IMG/VR virus record: IMGVR_UViG_3300017917_002824
Coordinates: 1 to 39,035 of that record
Source: a virus
Length of the DNA: 39,035 bases
Reading direction: 5' to 3' (one strand)
The notes beneath the pieces are model-generated. The model had not been told where the DNA came from. It did not search any database and saw only the letters and a program-made list of their open reading frames with translations. Positions 27,986-34,589 of the stretch are shown here, piece by piece (positions within the stretch are counted from its first letter, which is position 1; every line of letters begins with the position of its first letter). Position numbers and translations under genes: made by a program.

Positions 27986-28351
27986 TTAACATTCAGATTT
28001 TATTCTTCTGACAGAGACAGGTATTTCAAACATATTGTAGATTTCATACCAAGTTATATCAACTAAATCCTCAGATTCATCTTTGGTGAGTGCTCTTGTA
28101 GTATTAATCCAAAGAGTTACAAAGTATTCGTCTTGACTGCTATGTTTATGAATTTCTGCCTTACAAATTAAATCATTTCCCGGAACCAAAATATTATCCA
28201 AGTAATTTTGAATTAAGTTTAATTTTCGATTCTCCTGAGTGTATTTAAATTCGGTTTCAATTATTATGGGAGTTTTATTTATCTTATGATGTAAATCCCA
28301 ATCAATAATTGATTCCCGTAATACTTTCTTTATGATTTTATTTAATTCCAT
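27986..28351 (-). CDS. Small strand-rich protein with helical tag, 121 aa
   Basis: MELNKIIKKVLRESIIDW: amphipathic helix with Leu-Arg-Glu at 11-13. Then TPIIIETEFKY, KAEIHKHSSQDEYFVTLWINT and ITWYEIYNMFEIPVSVRRI, the family B plan (A-E-I strand, FVTLWI strand, helix, final strand). Function unknown. Overlaps 28338 by 14 nt. Confidence 0.74.
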   Translation of the reverse strand: MELNKIIKKVLRESIIDWDLHHKINKTPIIIETEFKYTQENRKLNLIQNYLDNILVPGNDLICKAEIHKHSSQDEYFVTLWINTTRALTKDESEDLVDITWYEIYNMFEIPVSVRRIKSEC

Positions 28352-28661
28352 TTTTCTTTGATTTAATCAAATATTCAAAGTCGGACTTTTTTATTATCGT
28401 ACTTTGAATAACATTTAAAGGTTCCCCAATATACAAATTATAGTATTTCAAAATATTATCTTGCCACTTCCTCATAATTTTTGAACTATTTTTCTGGTCT
28501 TTCAATAATTCACTATCGTCAGGAACTATAAAGAAATAACTAATATAATCATATTCCGAAGGAGATTTTATTTGACGAATATAAACATACTCAACACCTT
28601 CCGGTTTGGCTATCGTGTTTGATATTTTTTCTAAAGTTATTTTTATATCCTTATTTGTCAT
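28338..28661 (-). CDS. Small strand-rich protein (family B-like), 107 aa
   Basis: From MTNKDIKITLEKISNTIAK; then VEYVYIRQIKSPSEYDYISYFFIVPDD and a helical C-terminus with basic tail. The ATG at 28661 is used rather than an upstream TTG because TATTTAT lies 5 nt before it. Untagged. Confidence 0.7.
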   Translation of the reverse strand: MTNKDIKITLEKISNTIAKPEGVEYVYIRQIKSPSEYDYISYFFIVPDDSELLKDQKNSSKIMRKWQDNILKYYNLYIGEPLNVIQSTIIKKSDFEYLIKSKKNGIK

Positions 28662-28666
28662 ATTCA

Positions 28667-28673
28667 ATAAATA
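28667..28673 (-). promoter_or_regulatory. TATTTAT promoter-like box, N5 before ATG
   Basis: Minus-strand TATTTAT immediately after the 28674 gene's stop and 5 nt before the ATG at 28661. Confidence 0.5.
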
Positions 28674-28937
28674 CTACTCGACGTGTTTTACATCATATTT
28701 ATTACTCATCTTAAACCATTTGGTGATTAAGTTGGGATAATTATTTTCGATAAATTTTGTCCCATATTTTTTTGATAAGGTCATTTTAACAACATCGGAA
28801 CTATAAATGGTTTGAGTTTTAATGTCATATAAAAAATGTTCATTGGTCCATGTCTGTTCGGCCTTATCATAAGTCATGTAAGGAAAACCAAATTTATCGT
28901 CAATTACTTTTATAATTTGTTTTTCTAATTGTGTCAT
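28674..28937 (-). CDS. Small hypothetical protein, 87 aa
   Basis: MTQLEKQIIKVIDDKFGFPYMTYDKAEQTWTNEHFLYDI..., helix then strands and a closing helix LITKWFKMSNKYDV that resembles the family A C-terminal 'WF..N.Y.V' ending without the tag. ATGA overlap with 28934. Confidence 0.68.
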   Translation of the reverse strand: MTQLEKQIIKVIDDKFGFPYMTYDKAEQTWTNEHFLYDIKTQTIYSSDVVKMTLSKKYGTKFIENNYPNLITKWFKMSNKYDVKHVE

Positions 28938-29317
28938 TGTAATGAAAATGAATTAATTTTTACTCTTCTGAAGCGTTGTGAGGGTAATCCGGTTTTAAAC
29001 TGATATTCCTCAGTTATTGATTCATAAAACATCGCACCTAAAGTTTTTATCTCAGATATGATTAAATCTTCAGGGTCCGGGTTTGGATAAAATATATTAG
29101 AAAATCTCCAAAATTCATCCCAATCATTATCAGCTCTTTTCTTAAAGTACTCCTCAAGTTTTGATTTACTCATGATTATTTTTATGGTTAATAATGTAGT
29201 ATATTGTGTTAAATCTACTATGTTTGGAGACGCATCAATAATAAATGGATATTTTTTACTTAAAACCCTAACCATCATTTCCAATCCTTTTTTTTGGTCA
29301 TCAGTCAATTCCATCAT
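28934..29317 (-). CDS. Small strand-rich protein (family B-like), 127 aa
   Basis: MMELTDDQKKGLEMMVRVLSKKYPFIID, then TQYTTLLTIKIIMSKSKLEEYFKK and a C-terminal LPSQRFRRVKINSFSLQ. The N-terminus (MELTDDQ) is tag-like but has Leu-Thr-Asp, not Glu. Start overlaps the 29314 stop. Confidence 0.68.
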   Translation of the reverse strand: MMELTDDQKKGLEMMVRVLSKKYPFIIDASPNIVDLTQYTTLLTIKIIMSKSKLEEYFKKRADNDWDEFWRFSNIFYPNPDPEDLIISEIKTLGAMFYESITEEYQFKTGLPSQRFRRVKINSFSLQ

Positions 29318-29823
29318 TCATCTTTTAAGTATTCTAATATTGTTTCCGAGCGTTGAGAACCAAAATGAATTTCTAAACTCATCCCATCAACCTCATACAT
29401 TGAAACTAATAAAGGTCTTAATTTAGCACGAATGTAAGCTTTAACTTTATCTTCAATATCCTCATCATAAAGTTCTGCCCTATGTGCCGGAGAAACAATA
29501 AATTTAATTTTTGGTGATTCAAATTTATCTCTCCCGTCAGAGTATTTAAATTTATTAACTCTCAAAAAAGATGTCTCAATTACAAAAGGAAATAAATTAC
29601 TAATAAATCTATTTAATGGAGTGACATCCAATTCAATAGTTTCTCCACCACCAAAATGAAAACCTACCGTGGATGATGGTACACCACCTCCCACTTGAGT
29701 TATTATAGGTCCTTGTCCCCAAGGTCCATTATTCGCTCGTTGTTGTTGTTCATAAAAACTCGGAGGTTCAGGTTGTGCTCTAAATCGTTCTATAAATCGA
29801 CTAATACTACTACTACTCGCCAT
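29314..29823 (-). CDS. Hypothetical protein with Gly-rich N-terminal segment, 169 aa
   Basis: MASSSSISRFIERFRAQPEPPSF, a Gly/Gln/Asn-rich section (29-58), strand ETIELDVTPLNRFISNLFPFVIETSF, then basic alpha/beta (FIVSPAHRAELY, DKVKAYIRAKLRPLLVSMYEVDGMSLEIHFG). The last part follows the family B plan (VDGMSLEIHFGSQRSETILEYL). Unknown function. Confidence 0.7.
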   Translation of the reverse strand: MASSSSISRFIERFRAQPEPPSFYEQQQRANNGPWGQGPIITQVGGGVPSSTVGFHFGGGETIELDVTPLNRFISNLFPFVIETSFLRVNKFKYSDGRDKFESPKIKFIVSPAHRAELYDEDIEDKVKAYIRAKLRPLLVSMYEVDGMSLEIHFGSQRSETILEYLKDE

Positions 29824-29826
29824 AAT

Positions 29827-30150
29827 TTACCAACTATATTTTATATATTCAATTCCAAACTTATCCCACACTCGATACACCGCTTCAACAAATGGTGTCG
29901 CCCATTCATCACCTTCTCTTTTTATCCATTCCAATTTAACATCCATTCTCTCATCGCAATCATTATGAACAATAGTTCCGTTAGTAATATCTTCTTGAAA
30001 ATACTCCAACCAAATGTGCCAACAATCTTTATATTCACCACCGACTATTTTATGGTAATCTCTAAAGTATTCTTCTTCAATACCCATTTCTTTACATATT
30101 TCTTTTTGGATATCAAACCACTCATAATATTCTACCGTATGTTTTTGCAT
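29827..30150 (-). CDS. Conserved phage hypothetical protein, 107 aa
   Basis: MQKHTVEYYEWFDIQKEICKEMGIEEEYFRDYHKIVGGEYKDCWHIWL, then FVEAVYRVWDKFGIEYIKYSW. The 'IQKEICKEMGI...YFRDYH.IVGG.YKD.WH.WL' and 'RVWDK..IEYI.YSW' blocks recur in unnamed phage proteins as I recall. Likely cytoplasmic. Host-type promoter upstream, unlike the tagged genes. Confidence 0.8.
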   Translation of the reverse strand: MQKHTVEYYEWFDIQKEICKEMGIEEEYFRDYHKIVGGEYKDCWHIWLEYFQEDITNGTIVHNDCDERMDVKLEWIKREGDEWATPFVEAVYRVWDKFGIEYIKYSW

Positions 30151-30165
30151 GATATAAATTTTTCA

Positions 30166-30197
30166 CAAAGATATGAAAATGAAATGATATAAACAAA
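30166..30197 (-). promoter_or_regulatory. Host-type promoter TTTG-N20-TATCTTTG
   Basis: Minus strand: TTTG (30197-30194) and TATCTTTG (30173-30166) before the ATG at 30150. Confidence 0.65.
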
Positions 30198-30225
30198 AAA
30201 AAAACCTCACTTATGTGAGGTTAAT
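30194..30225 (-). terminator. Rho-independent terminator
   Basis: AACCTCAC (30203-30210) / GTGAGGTT (30215-30222) with an A-run to the left; ends the unit above and overlaps the -33 of the next promoter. Confidence 0.82.
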
Positions 30226-30228
30226 TAT

Positions 30229-30345
30229 TTAAAGTTCGTTTTTTAAACGACTAAGAACTTCATTGTTGTTATTCATCAACTTTAATTTTTTAACAACATT
30301 TCTTCGGTTCTTTTTTGGTTTCCCTTCTTTTTTTGATTTTGACAT
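30229..30345 (-). CDS. Very small basic protein, 38 aa
   Basis: MSKSKKEGKPKKNRRNVVKK, then a short helix KLKLMNNNNEVLSRLKNEL. Eleven Lys/Arg in the first 20 residues; resembles a nucleic-acid-binding or ribosomal-like peptide. A clean ATG-TAA frame directly before a terminator supports it. TATTTAT lies 15 nt upstream. Confidence 0.6.
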   Translation of the reverse strand: MSKSKKEGKPKKNRRNVVKKLKLMNNNNEVLSRLKNEL

Positions 30346-30360
30346 GATAAGTATTTTATA

Positions 30361-30367
30361 ATAAATA
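30361..30367 (-). promoter_or_regulatory. TATTTAT promoter-like box, N15 before ATG
   Basis: Minus-strand TATTTAT ahead of the 38-aa gene. Confidence 0.35.
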
Positions 30368-30373
30368 TCTTAA

Positions 30374-30730
30374 CTATAAATTACTCGGTAATCCAATATT
30401 TGTTATTTGAGTTATAAATCCTAAATCTATTAGTATTGGTATTGCTTCACTTCCACCATTAAATTTTAAGTAAGGTATTATTAGTTTTCTTAATTTCAAA
30501 TCTGTCTCTTCGTCCCATTCCAATGAAAATGTATTTAATAAACCATAAAAATCATTTTTATTTAACCTTAAATAAGTTGTATTTTCTTTCAAAATTTTAG
30601 CAACCGGACTCCCATCTCTATACCAAATAACCTCGTCAGGATTTATCTTACAAGTTAAATCGTTATATAAATTATTAATATATAGTTTTATTAAACTTTC
30701 TAATTTTTCTTCTTTGATAATATACTTCAT
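30374..30730 (-). CDS. Tagged small protein, family A variant, 118 aa
   Basis: MKYIIKEEKLESLIKLYINN (Ile-Lys-Glu core), then YNDLTCKINPDEVIWYRDGSPV and TTYLRLNKNDFYGLLNTFSLEWDEET, the family A middle, but a divergent C-terminus (IPILIDLGFITQITN). Function unknown. TATTTAT-N4-ATG. Confidence 0.78.
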   Translation of the reverse strand: MKYIIKEEKLESLIKLYINNLYNDLTCKINPDEVIWYRDGSPVAKILKENTTYLRLNKNDFYGLLNTFSLEWDEETDLKLRKLIIPYLKFNGGSEAIPILIDLGFITQITNIGLPSNL

Positions 30731-30734
30731 AATG

Positions 30735-30741
30735 ATAAATA
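30735..30741 (-). promoter_or_regulatory. TATTTAT promoter-like box, N4 before ATG
   Basis: Minus strand TATTTAT-CATT-ATG (30730), starting right at the stop of 30742. Confidence 0.58.
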
Positions 30742-31053
30742 CTAATAAGGAACAATTAGTTTTTTGGAACCAAAATCATTATGAATCTCACGACAAATTT
30801 CCATAATATCACTTACATCTAACCCCAAATATTTAAATAACTTAAACATCTCATCACAATTTCCCATAATACGAGAATAGTGTTCATCAACATCATCATC
30901 AATTAAAAGCCTGACAGGTAATTTATCCATAAATTTGTTTTTATCGGTCGGCATAAGGATTAATTGAATTTTCTCATTATTCCGATATTTAATACCGATA
31001 ATTGTGGCACTTTCAACTTCAAAAAATGTTAAAAATAATTCTTTATTTGTCAT
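30742..31053 (-). CDS. Small hypothetical protein, 103 aa
   Basis: MTNKELFLTFFEVESATIIGIKYRNNEKIQLILMPTDK, then RLLIDDDVDEHYSRIMGNCDEMFKLFKYLGLDVSDIMEICREIH; strands followed by helices, acidic. Untagged. Host-type TATATTTG upstream. Family not recognised. Confidence 0.68.
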   Translation of the reverse strand: MTNKELFLTFFEVESATIIGIKYRNNEKIQLILMPTDKNKFMDKLPVRLLIDDDVDEHYSRIMGNCDEMFKLFKYLGLDVSDIMEICREIHNDFGSKKLIVPY

Positions 31054-31073
31054 AACTTAAGTGATTCATTATG

Positions 31074-31081
31074 CAAATATA
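31074..31081 (-). promoter_or_regulatory. Host-type -7 box TATATTTG
   Basis: Minus-strand TATATTTG 20 nt before the ATG at 31053; the terminator next to it leaves no clear -33. Confidence 0.45.
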
Positions 31082-31119
31082 CAAAAAAAATCCCACCGGC
31101 AATGGTGGGATGTATTTTT
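31081..31119 (-). terminator. Rho-independent terminator
   Basis: ATCCCACC (31090-31097) / GGTGGGAT (31104-31111), flanked by A8 and T-rich tracts; ends the 31124-32446 unit. Confidence 0.87.
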
Positions 31120-31123
31120 TTTA

Positions 31124-31387
31124 TTAAAATTGATTCGGGTCGTAGAAAAAAGTTCGTTCAAAATACTCATTTTTGTCTAAAAGATATTTTGATAAATTTT
31201 TAACCTTATCTTTTAATATTTCTTGTTGTTTACTATCTAACTCAAGTAAATCACTATATTTTATTCCAAGACCGACACGATAGTTGGTCCAAGTACCCAA
31301 ATCTGTAGAGGAAACAACTATACCCATAATCTGAGGATATTCATCCTTCAACATTGTAAGTAATAATTTTTTTAACGCTTCTTCCAT
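31124..31387 (-). CDS. Small strand-rich protein (family B-like), 87 aa
   Basis: MEEALKKLLLTMLKDEYPQIMGIVVSSTDLGTWTNYRVGLGIKY, then helix and FERTFFYDPNQF: helix, V-V-S strand, loop, Y-R-V-G-L-G-I strand, helix. Untagged. Last gene before a terminator. Confidence 0.66.
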   Translation of the reverse strand: MEEALKKLLLTMLKDEYPQIMGIVVSSTDLGTWTNYRVGLGIKYSDLLELDSKQQEILKDKVKNLSKYLLDKNEYFERTFFYDPNQF

Positions 31388-31393
31388 TAAATG

Positions 31394-31690
31394 TTAATTA
31401 TAAAATCCTTCACTAACGGGTTTTCCGTCAAATATGTGCCAAACCGCACTATAATTTGTATCAATACTATCAGTATAATGGTAATACCCATTCCCAACAA
31501 CATCGGTTAATTCAGGATTACTATAAATTGTTTGTGTTATTTGCAAACAAGGATAGCAATTACCAACAATTTGATTACAATCATCACATAGACCCAAATC
31601 TTCCACATAGATTGTAAATGTTGGAGTTAAATTGATAAACACATCTTCTTTTGTACTGGCAGAAGAAACCACAAAACTTATTACTGACAT
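31394..31690 (-). CDS. Small protein with two CxxC pairs, 98 aa
   Basis: MSVISFVVSSASTKEDVFINL, then LGLCDDCNQIVGNCYPCLQI (C-x-x-C and C-x-x-C, zinc or disulfide), VVGNGYYHYTDSIDTNYSAVWHIFDGKPVSEGFYN. The repeated aromatic GxGYYxYTD pattern looks like an adhesin or tail-fibre segment; no signal peptide. The ATG at 31690 is used; an earlier in-frame start is less likely since a TATTTAT box lies 17 nt upstream of 31690. Confidence 0.68.
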   Translation of the reverse strand: MSVISFVVSSASTKEDVFINLTPTFTIYVEDLGLCDDCNQIVGNCYPCLQITQTIYSNPELTDVVGNGYYHYTDSIDTNYSAVWHIFDGKPVSEGFYN

Positions 31691-31707
31691 GATATTATAT
31701 TTTAACA

Positions 31708-31714
31708 ATAAATA
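31708..31714 (-). promoter_or_regulatory. TATTTAT promoter-like box, N17 before ATG
   Basis: Minus-strand TATTTAT 17 nt before ATG 31690. Confidence 0.32.
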
Positions 31715-32056
31715 TCAAACATAAATTATTTCTTTAAAATAAGATTCACTAAACATATTCGACAATGAGGAATCAATAAAAAAATCACAAGATTTGATAT
31801 TACATTCTTCAAAATAATTTGAAACATATTCTCGGACATAATCACTAATATCTCTTTTAATTATTCCAAATTTCCATGACCCCTGAGATGTGATATATTC
31901 ATAATCCTCAGGGTTAATTGTGATATGTATGATTAATAAATAACTTTGAGACCATGTGGAAAAACTATCTACATAAATACGCCATTCACAAACCCATTCA
32001 GGTTTGAGATGTCCCATCATTAAATTAATAAGTCGTTGTAATCTAACTTCATTCAT
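31715..32056 (-). CDS. Small strand-rich protein (family B-like), 113 aa
   Basis: MNEVRLQRLINLMMGHLKPEWVCEWRIYVDSFSTWSQSYLLIIHITINPEDYEYI..., same plan as 27183 and 31124 (helix, W-R-I-Y-V strand, loop, Y-L-L-I-I-H-I strand). C-terminal Cys-rich part (EECNIKSCDFF). Untagged, operonic with 32062. Confidence 0.68.
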   Translation of the reverse strand: MNEVRLQRLINLMMGHLKPEWVCEWRIYVDSFSTWSQSYLLIIHITINPEDYEYITSQGSWKFGIIKRDISDYVREYVSNYFEECNIKSCDFFIDSSLSNMFSESYFKEIIYV

Positions 32057-32061
32057 GGAAT

Positions 32062-32274
32062 TTAATTTTCGGATATTACTGAAATAGTTTCTTCGTCAAT
32101 ATACATTTCATCAATATCCCATAACCCAACGGAATGCCACAGACAATATTTCTGTTCTCTACCTCGGGTTATGGTGACCTTGGTTCCTTTTGGAATTTCA
32201 ATTATGTCGTCAGGGTGCTCATATTTCTCGGAAAGTAATAACCTTCTTTTTAGATTTGCCTCCGCAGCCCACAT
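32062..32274 (-). CDS. Small hypothetical protein, 70 aa
   Basis: MWAAEANLKRRLLLSEKYEHPDDIIEIPKGTKVTITRGREQKYCLWHSVGLWDIDE...; the DDIIEIPKGTKVTI and HSVGLWDIDE parts read as a short SH3-like beta-barrel. Preceded 4 nt after the stop of the 55-aa gene upstream. Unknown role. Confidence 0.65.
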   Translation of the reverse strand: MWAAEANLKRRLLLSEKYEHPDDIIEIPKGTKVTITRGREQKYCLWHSVGLWDIDEMYIDEETISVISEN

Positions 32275-32278
32275 AATA

Positions 32279-32446
32279 CTATTCTAAAATTTTCTTACCT
32301 AAAATAATTGGAGATGCAGTTTGGTTTTTACTCACGGTAAAATGGGTGTCGTGTTCTTTAATAAACATTGGAGTGTCCGGAGTAAATGTTTGTTTGTAGT
32401 GAGATAATACATAATCTCTAACTTTGTTTTCAACTTCTTGTGTCAT
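32279..32446 (-). CDS. Very small hypothetical protein, 55 aa
   Basis: MTQEVENKVRDYVLSHYKQTFTPDTPMFIKEHDTHFTVSK, then NQTASPIILGKKILE. Acidic helix then a short strand-rich end. Clean ATG-TAG frame with a host-type TATCTTTG box 27 nt upstream and close spacing to the next gene, so it is probably real. Absent from the longer-ORF list because of size. Confidence 0.6.
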   Translation of the reverse strand: MTQEVENKVRDYVLSHYKQTFTPDTPMFIKEHDTHFTVSKNQTASPIILGKKILE

Positions 32447-32473
32447 GATATTTTATATTTTTAAATTACACGA

Positions 32474-32481
32474 CAAAGATA
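32474..32481 (-). promoter_or_regulatory. Host-type -7 box TATCTTTG
   Basis: Minus strand TATCTTTG before the 55-aa gene; TTTG on the upstream side at a 25-nt spacing. Confidence 0.5.
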
Positions 32482-32523
32482 AAAAAATATTTTGGAATAA
32501 AAAAAACAAATTTATAATAAAAG

Positions 32524-32530
32524 TATTTAT
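32524..32530 (+). promoter_or_regulatory. TATTTAT promoter-like box, N4 before ATG
   Basis: TATTTAT-CAAT-ATG (32535) on the plus strand within a minus-strand region. Confidence 0.6.
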
Positions 32531-32534
32531 CAAT

Positions 32535-32927
32535 ATGGGAACACATATAGTAAATTTTATAAAAAACAATAATTTTTGGTTTGCAGATTTTACCGAAACC
32601 AGTTTAACACCAAATATTAATGGAGTTAATCAAAGAAAACTTCTCCCACTAACTCGTAATGGTTGGGATGAGTGGGTTGAAATAGTGTCTGAAGGTAGTG
32701 ATAATTTTTGGGCGACAGTATCTAATACAAAAATTATTGGTGGGACTGAAATTAAATATCTTAACCAAACAACAACAAGTCCTAATCAAAACCAATGTGG
32801 TAATTGTTATGAATTTACATCATATAAAGGAGTCGATTATAACATAAAATTTTGGATTTGTTCAAATGGATTAGATTTTGTTTTTAACGAAACTCCATCA
32901 TCTTGGTTTTTTAGACGAGAATACTAA
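32535..32927 (+). CDS. Hypothetical protein, 130 aa
   Basis: MGTHIVNFIKNNNFWFADFTETSLTPNINGV, then SDNFWATVSNTKIIGGTEIKYLNQTT, QNQCGNCYEFTSYKGVDYNIKFWICSNGLDF. Strand-rich with two Cys pairs (C-x-x-C and W-I-C-S), no signal peptide. The start at 32535 is chosen for its TATTTAT-N4-ATG; the earlier ATG lies before that box. The only plus-strand gene in this region; end overlaps 32924. Confidence 0.7.
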   Translation: MGTHIVNFIKNNNFWFADFTETSLTPNINGVNQRKLLPLTRNGWDEWVEIVSEGSDNFWATVSNTKIIGGTEIKYLNQTTTSPNQNQCGNCYEFTSYKGVDYNIKFWICSNGLDFVFNETPSSWFFRREY

Positions 32928-33232
32928 GATTCAACATACACAACAACAAACCCAAATTCATTTTCAAACCAATTGGTTAAATATTCATAAGCATTTTCAT
33001 CATCACCAAAAAACATATCCGAAAATGATTTCATAAATCCGGAATCAACGTATAATCTCCCATCTTCCCTATCATACTCCAACCAAACATCATTCTCCCA
33101 TTCATCATTATTTTCACTATTGGTACTTGATATTGTTATAAAATCACCAAAGGCCTCGACATTTATTGATTTTGATTTAAGATAAGAAGATTTAAATTCA
33201 TCCAAACGGCTTTCACTTATAATGTATTTCAT
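32924..33232 (-). CDS. Tagged small protein, family A, 102 aa
   Basis: MKYIISESRLDEFKSSYLKS (Ile-Ser-Glu core), then WLEYDREDGRLYVDSGFMKSFSDMFFGDDE and YLTNWFENEFGFVVVYVES: the full family A signature. ATGA overlap with the preceding gene 33229; the last of three tagged genes in tandem. Confidence 0.8.
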   Translation of the reverse strand: MKYIISESRLDEFKSSYLKSKSINVEAFGDFITISSTNSENNDEWENDVWLEYDREDGRLYVDSGFMKSFSDMFFGDDENAYEYLTNWFENEFGFVVVYVES

Positions 33233-33543
33233 GATTGGTAAATTTTATATATGTTAATTCCATAATTATCCGAAAACCATTCTTCTAATATTCTCATAGC
33301 TCTAAAATATCCCAAATCAAAAACATTTTCAAGAAGATTGACAATATGTTCTTTAAGTCCTGGTGTTTCAATATATAAATTACCGGAATCTGTGGAATAA
33401 TAAAAAACCACCTTTTTGTTTTCATCGACAAAATACTTAATATTGTTTTGTGGTGAATCAATTTCTCTCAACCCTCCGAAATAACCGGAGATATATTTTG
33501 AAATTGAAATGTCGAATTGACTTTCTGTTATAATGTATTTCAT
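33229..33543 (-). CDS. Tagged small protein, family A, 104 aa
   Basis: MKYIITESQFDISISKYISG, then FGGLREIDSPQNNIKYFVD, VVFYYSTDSGNLYIETPGLKEHI, and MRILEEWFSDNYGINIYKIY. Family A. ATGA overlaps at both ends. Confidence 0.82.
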   Translation of the reverse strand: MKYIITESQFDISISKYISGYFGGLREIDSPQNNIKYFVDENKKVVFYYSTDSGNLYIETPGLKEHIVNLLENVFDLGYFRAMRILEEWFSDNYGINIYKIYQS

Positions 33544-33866
33544 GATTCACAAGGTAATGGATTCACATATGTTCCAACATATAGATAAATCCCCATATAA
33601 TTGTTTATTTTTTCCTTAAAATCCTTAACATATTTACGAATTTTAACATTTTTAAGGTCCTTTTCCAAAGGATTTTCCAAATACCAATCTTTATCAATAA
33701 CTAAATAACAATAAAAATTATTATCTTCTTCATCATATCCCGTATCTAATTCGCAAATCCCTTCCATACCCATAGATTCATACAGATTTTTTATCATTTT
33801 GACGATAAATTCAGGTTTTTTTGTTTGAATTGTGGAGAATTGTTCTTCCGTTATAATGTATTTCAT
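33540..33866 (-). CDS. Tagged small protein, strand-rich (family B-like), 108 aa
   Basis: MKYIITEEQFSTIQTKKPE, then EGICELDTGYDEEDNNFYCYLVIDKDWYLE, IRKYVKDFKEKINNYMGIYLYVG. The same leader as its neighbours but a family B body, direct evidence that the leader is modular. ATGA overlap with 33229. Confidence 0.8.
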   Translation of the reverse strand: MKYIITEEQFSTIQTKKPEFIVKMIKNLYESMGMEGICELDTGYDEEDNNFYCYLVIDKDWYLENPLEKDLKNVKIRKYVKDFKEKINNYMGIYLYVGTYVNPLPCES

Positions 33867-33867
33867 A

Positions 33868-34197
33868 TTACCAAGTTTTCATTAATTGGAGGTCAAATCG
33901 AGTATTAGGATTAAATATTCTTTCATCACCCACTTTATCAAAAACAAATTGTTTATAAATTTTTAAAATTTGTCTCGTATTCAACCCAAACATATTTTCC
34001 AACATATTATAATCGGATTTTTTGATTTTAATTAACCCATCAACCCAATCATATTCAAATGACTTATCTCCATCTTTTTCATATGAATAATAAACTTCCT
34101 GACTATTACCATAGGTTACAGGTCTTCTTCCGGATTTTTTATATCCGGCATATAATGTATTTAAATAATTATAACCAATCTCTTCCAATCTATTCAT
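33868..34197 (-). CDS. Untagged family A paralog, 109 aa
   Basis: MNRLEEIGYNYLNTLYAGYKKSGRRPV, then EVYYSYEKDGDKSFEYDWVDGLIKIKKSDYNMLENMFGLNTRQILKIYKQFVFDK. Retains the family A 'YLN.LY.G..... I.K....LENMFGL' middle but starts directly at the helix, without MKYIITE. TATTTAT-N4-ATG. Confidence 0.75.
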   Translation of the reverse strand: MNRLEEIGYNYLNTLYAGYKKSGRRPVTYGNSQEVYYSYEKDGDKSFEYDWVDGLIKIKKSDYNMLENMFGLNTRQILKIYKQFVFDKVGDERIFNPNTRFDLQLMKTW

Positions 34198-34201
34198 ATC
34201 A

Positions 34202-34208
34202 ATAAATA
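34202..34208 (-). promoter_or_regulatory. TATTTAT promoter-like box, N4 before ATG
   Basis: Minus strand TATTTAT-TGAT-ATG (34197). Confidence 0.58.
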
Positions 34209-34223
34209 CTCGGAATAATTGAT

Positions 34224-34562
34224 TTACTTCGCAGAAAACAATTCCATCATAATTTCTCGATTTGTCTTTTTTGGTTCATCAATAAAACTTCTCACGGTAA
34301 ATTTTATGAAATCAATATCCGGATAAGTATATGTAAATGCGGTTGTAATATCATCACCATATTTTTGACGCAATGGTAAATGATTTCCATATTTTTCAAG
34401 TTTTAATTTAAGATGAATTGTAAATTTTTCAACAGGATTAAAGTCAATTGGGTTATATAACATAATTGTTTCAACATCATGAACTTCAATTTCTTCAATC
34501 TCTTTATAAAGTTTTTTAACTACAACTTTAAACTCTTCGGGTATTTTATATTTTTGTTCCAT
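34224..34562 (-). CDS. Small strand-rich protein (family B-like), 112 aa
   Basis: MEQKYKIPEEFKVVVKKLYKEIEEIEVHDVETIMLYNPIDFNPVEKFTIHLKLKLEKYG... and DIDFIKFTVRSFIDEP. Family B plan (I-E-V-H strand, FTIHLKL strand, FIKFTVRSF). Similar to the N-terminal domain of the 2128 peptidase-like protein. The ATG at 34562 is used rather than an upstream TTG. Confidence 0.7.
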   Translation of the reverse strand: MEQKYKIPEEFKVVVKKLYKEIEEIEVHDVETIMLYNPIDFNPVEKFTIHLKLKLEKYGNHLPLRQKYGDDITTAFTYTYPDIDFIKFTVRSFIDEPKKTNREIMMELFSAK

Positions 34563-34589
34563 AATCAATAATAATACATAAAATAAAAT

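Noticed and set aside
29695-30192. Plus-strand ORF of 165 aa, and similar antisense ORFs at 37850-38143, 19709-19984, 281-583 and 4047-4304
   Set aside because: Phe/Ile/Tyr/Ser-rich composition typical of antisense of AT-rich genes; each is opposite a well-supported gene.
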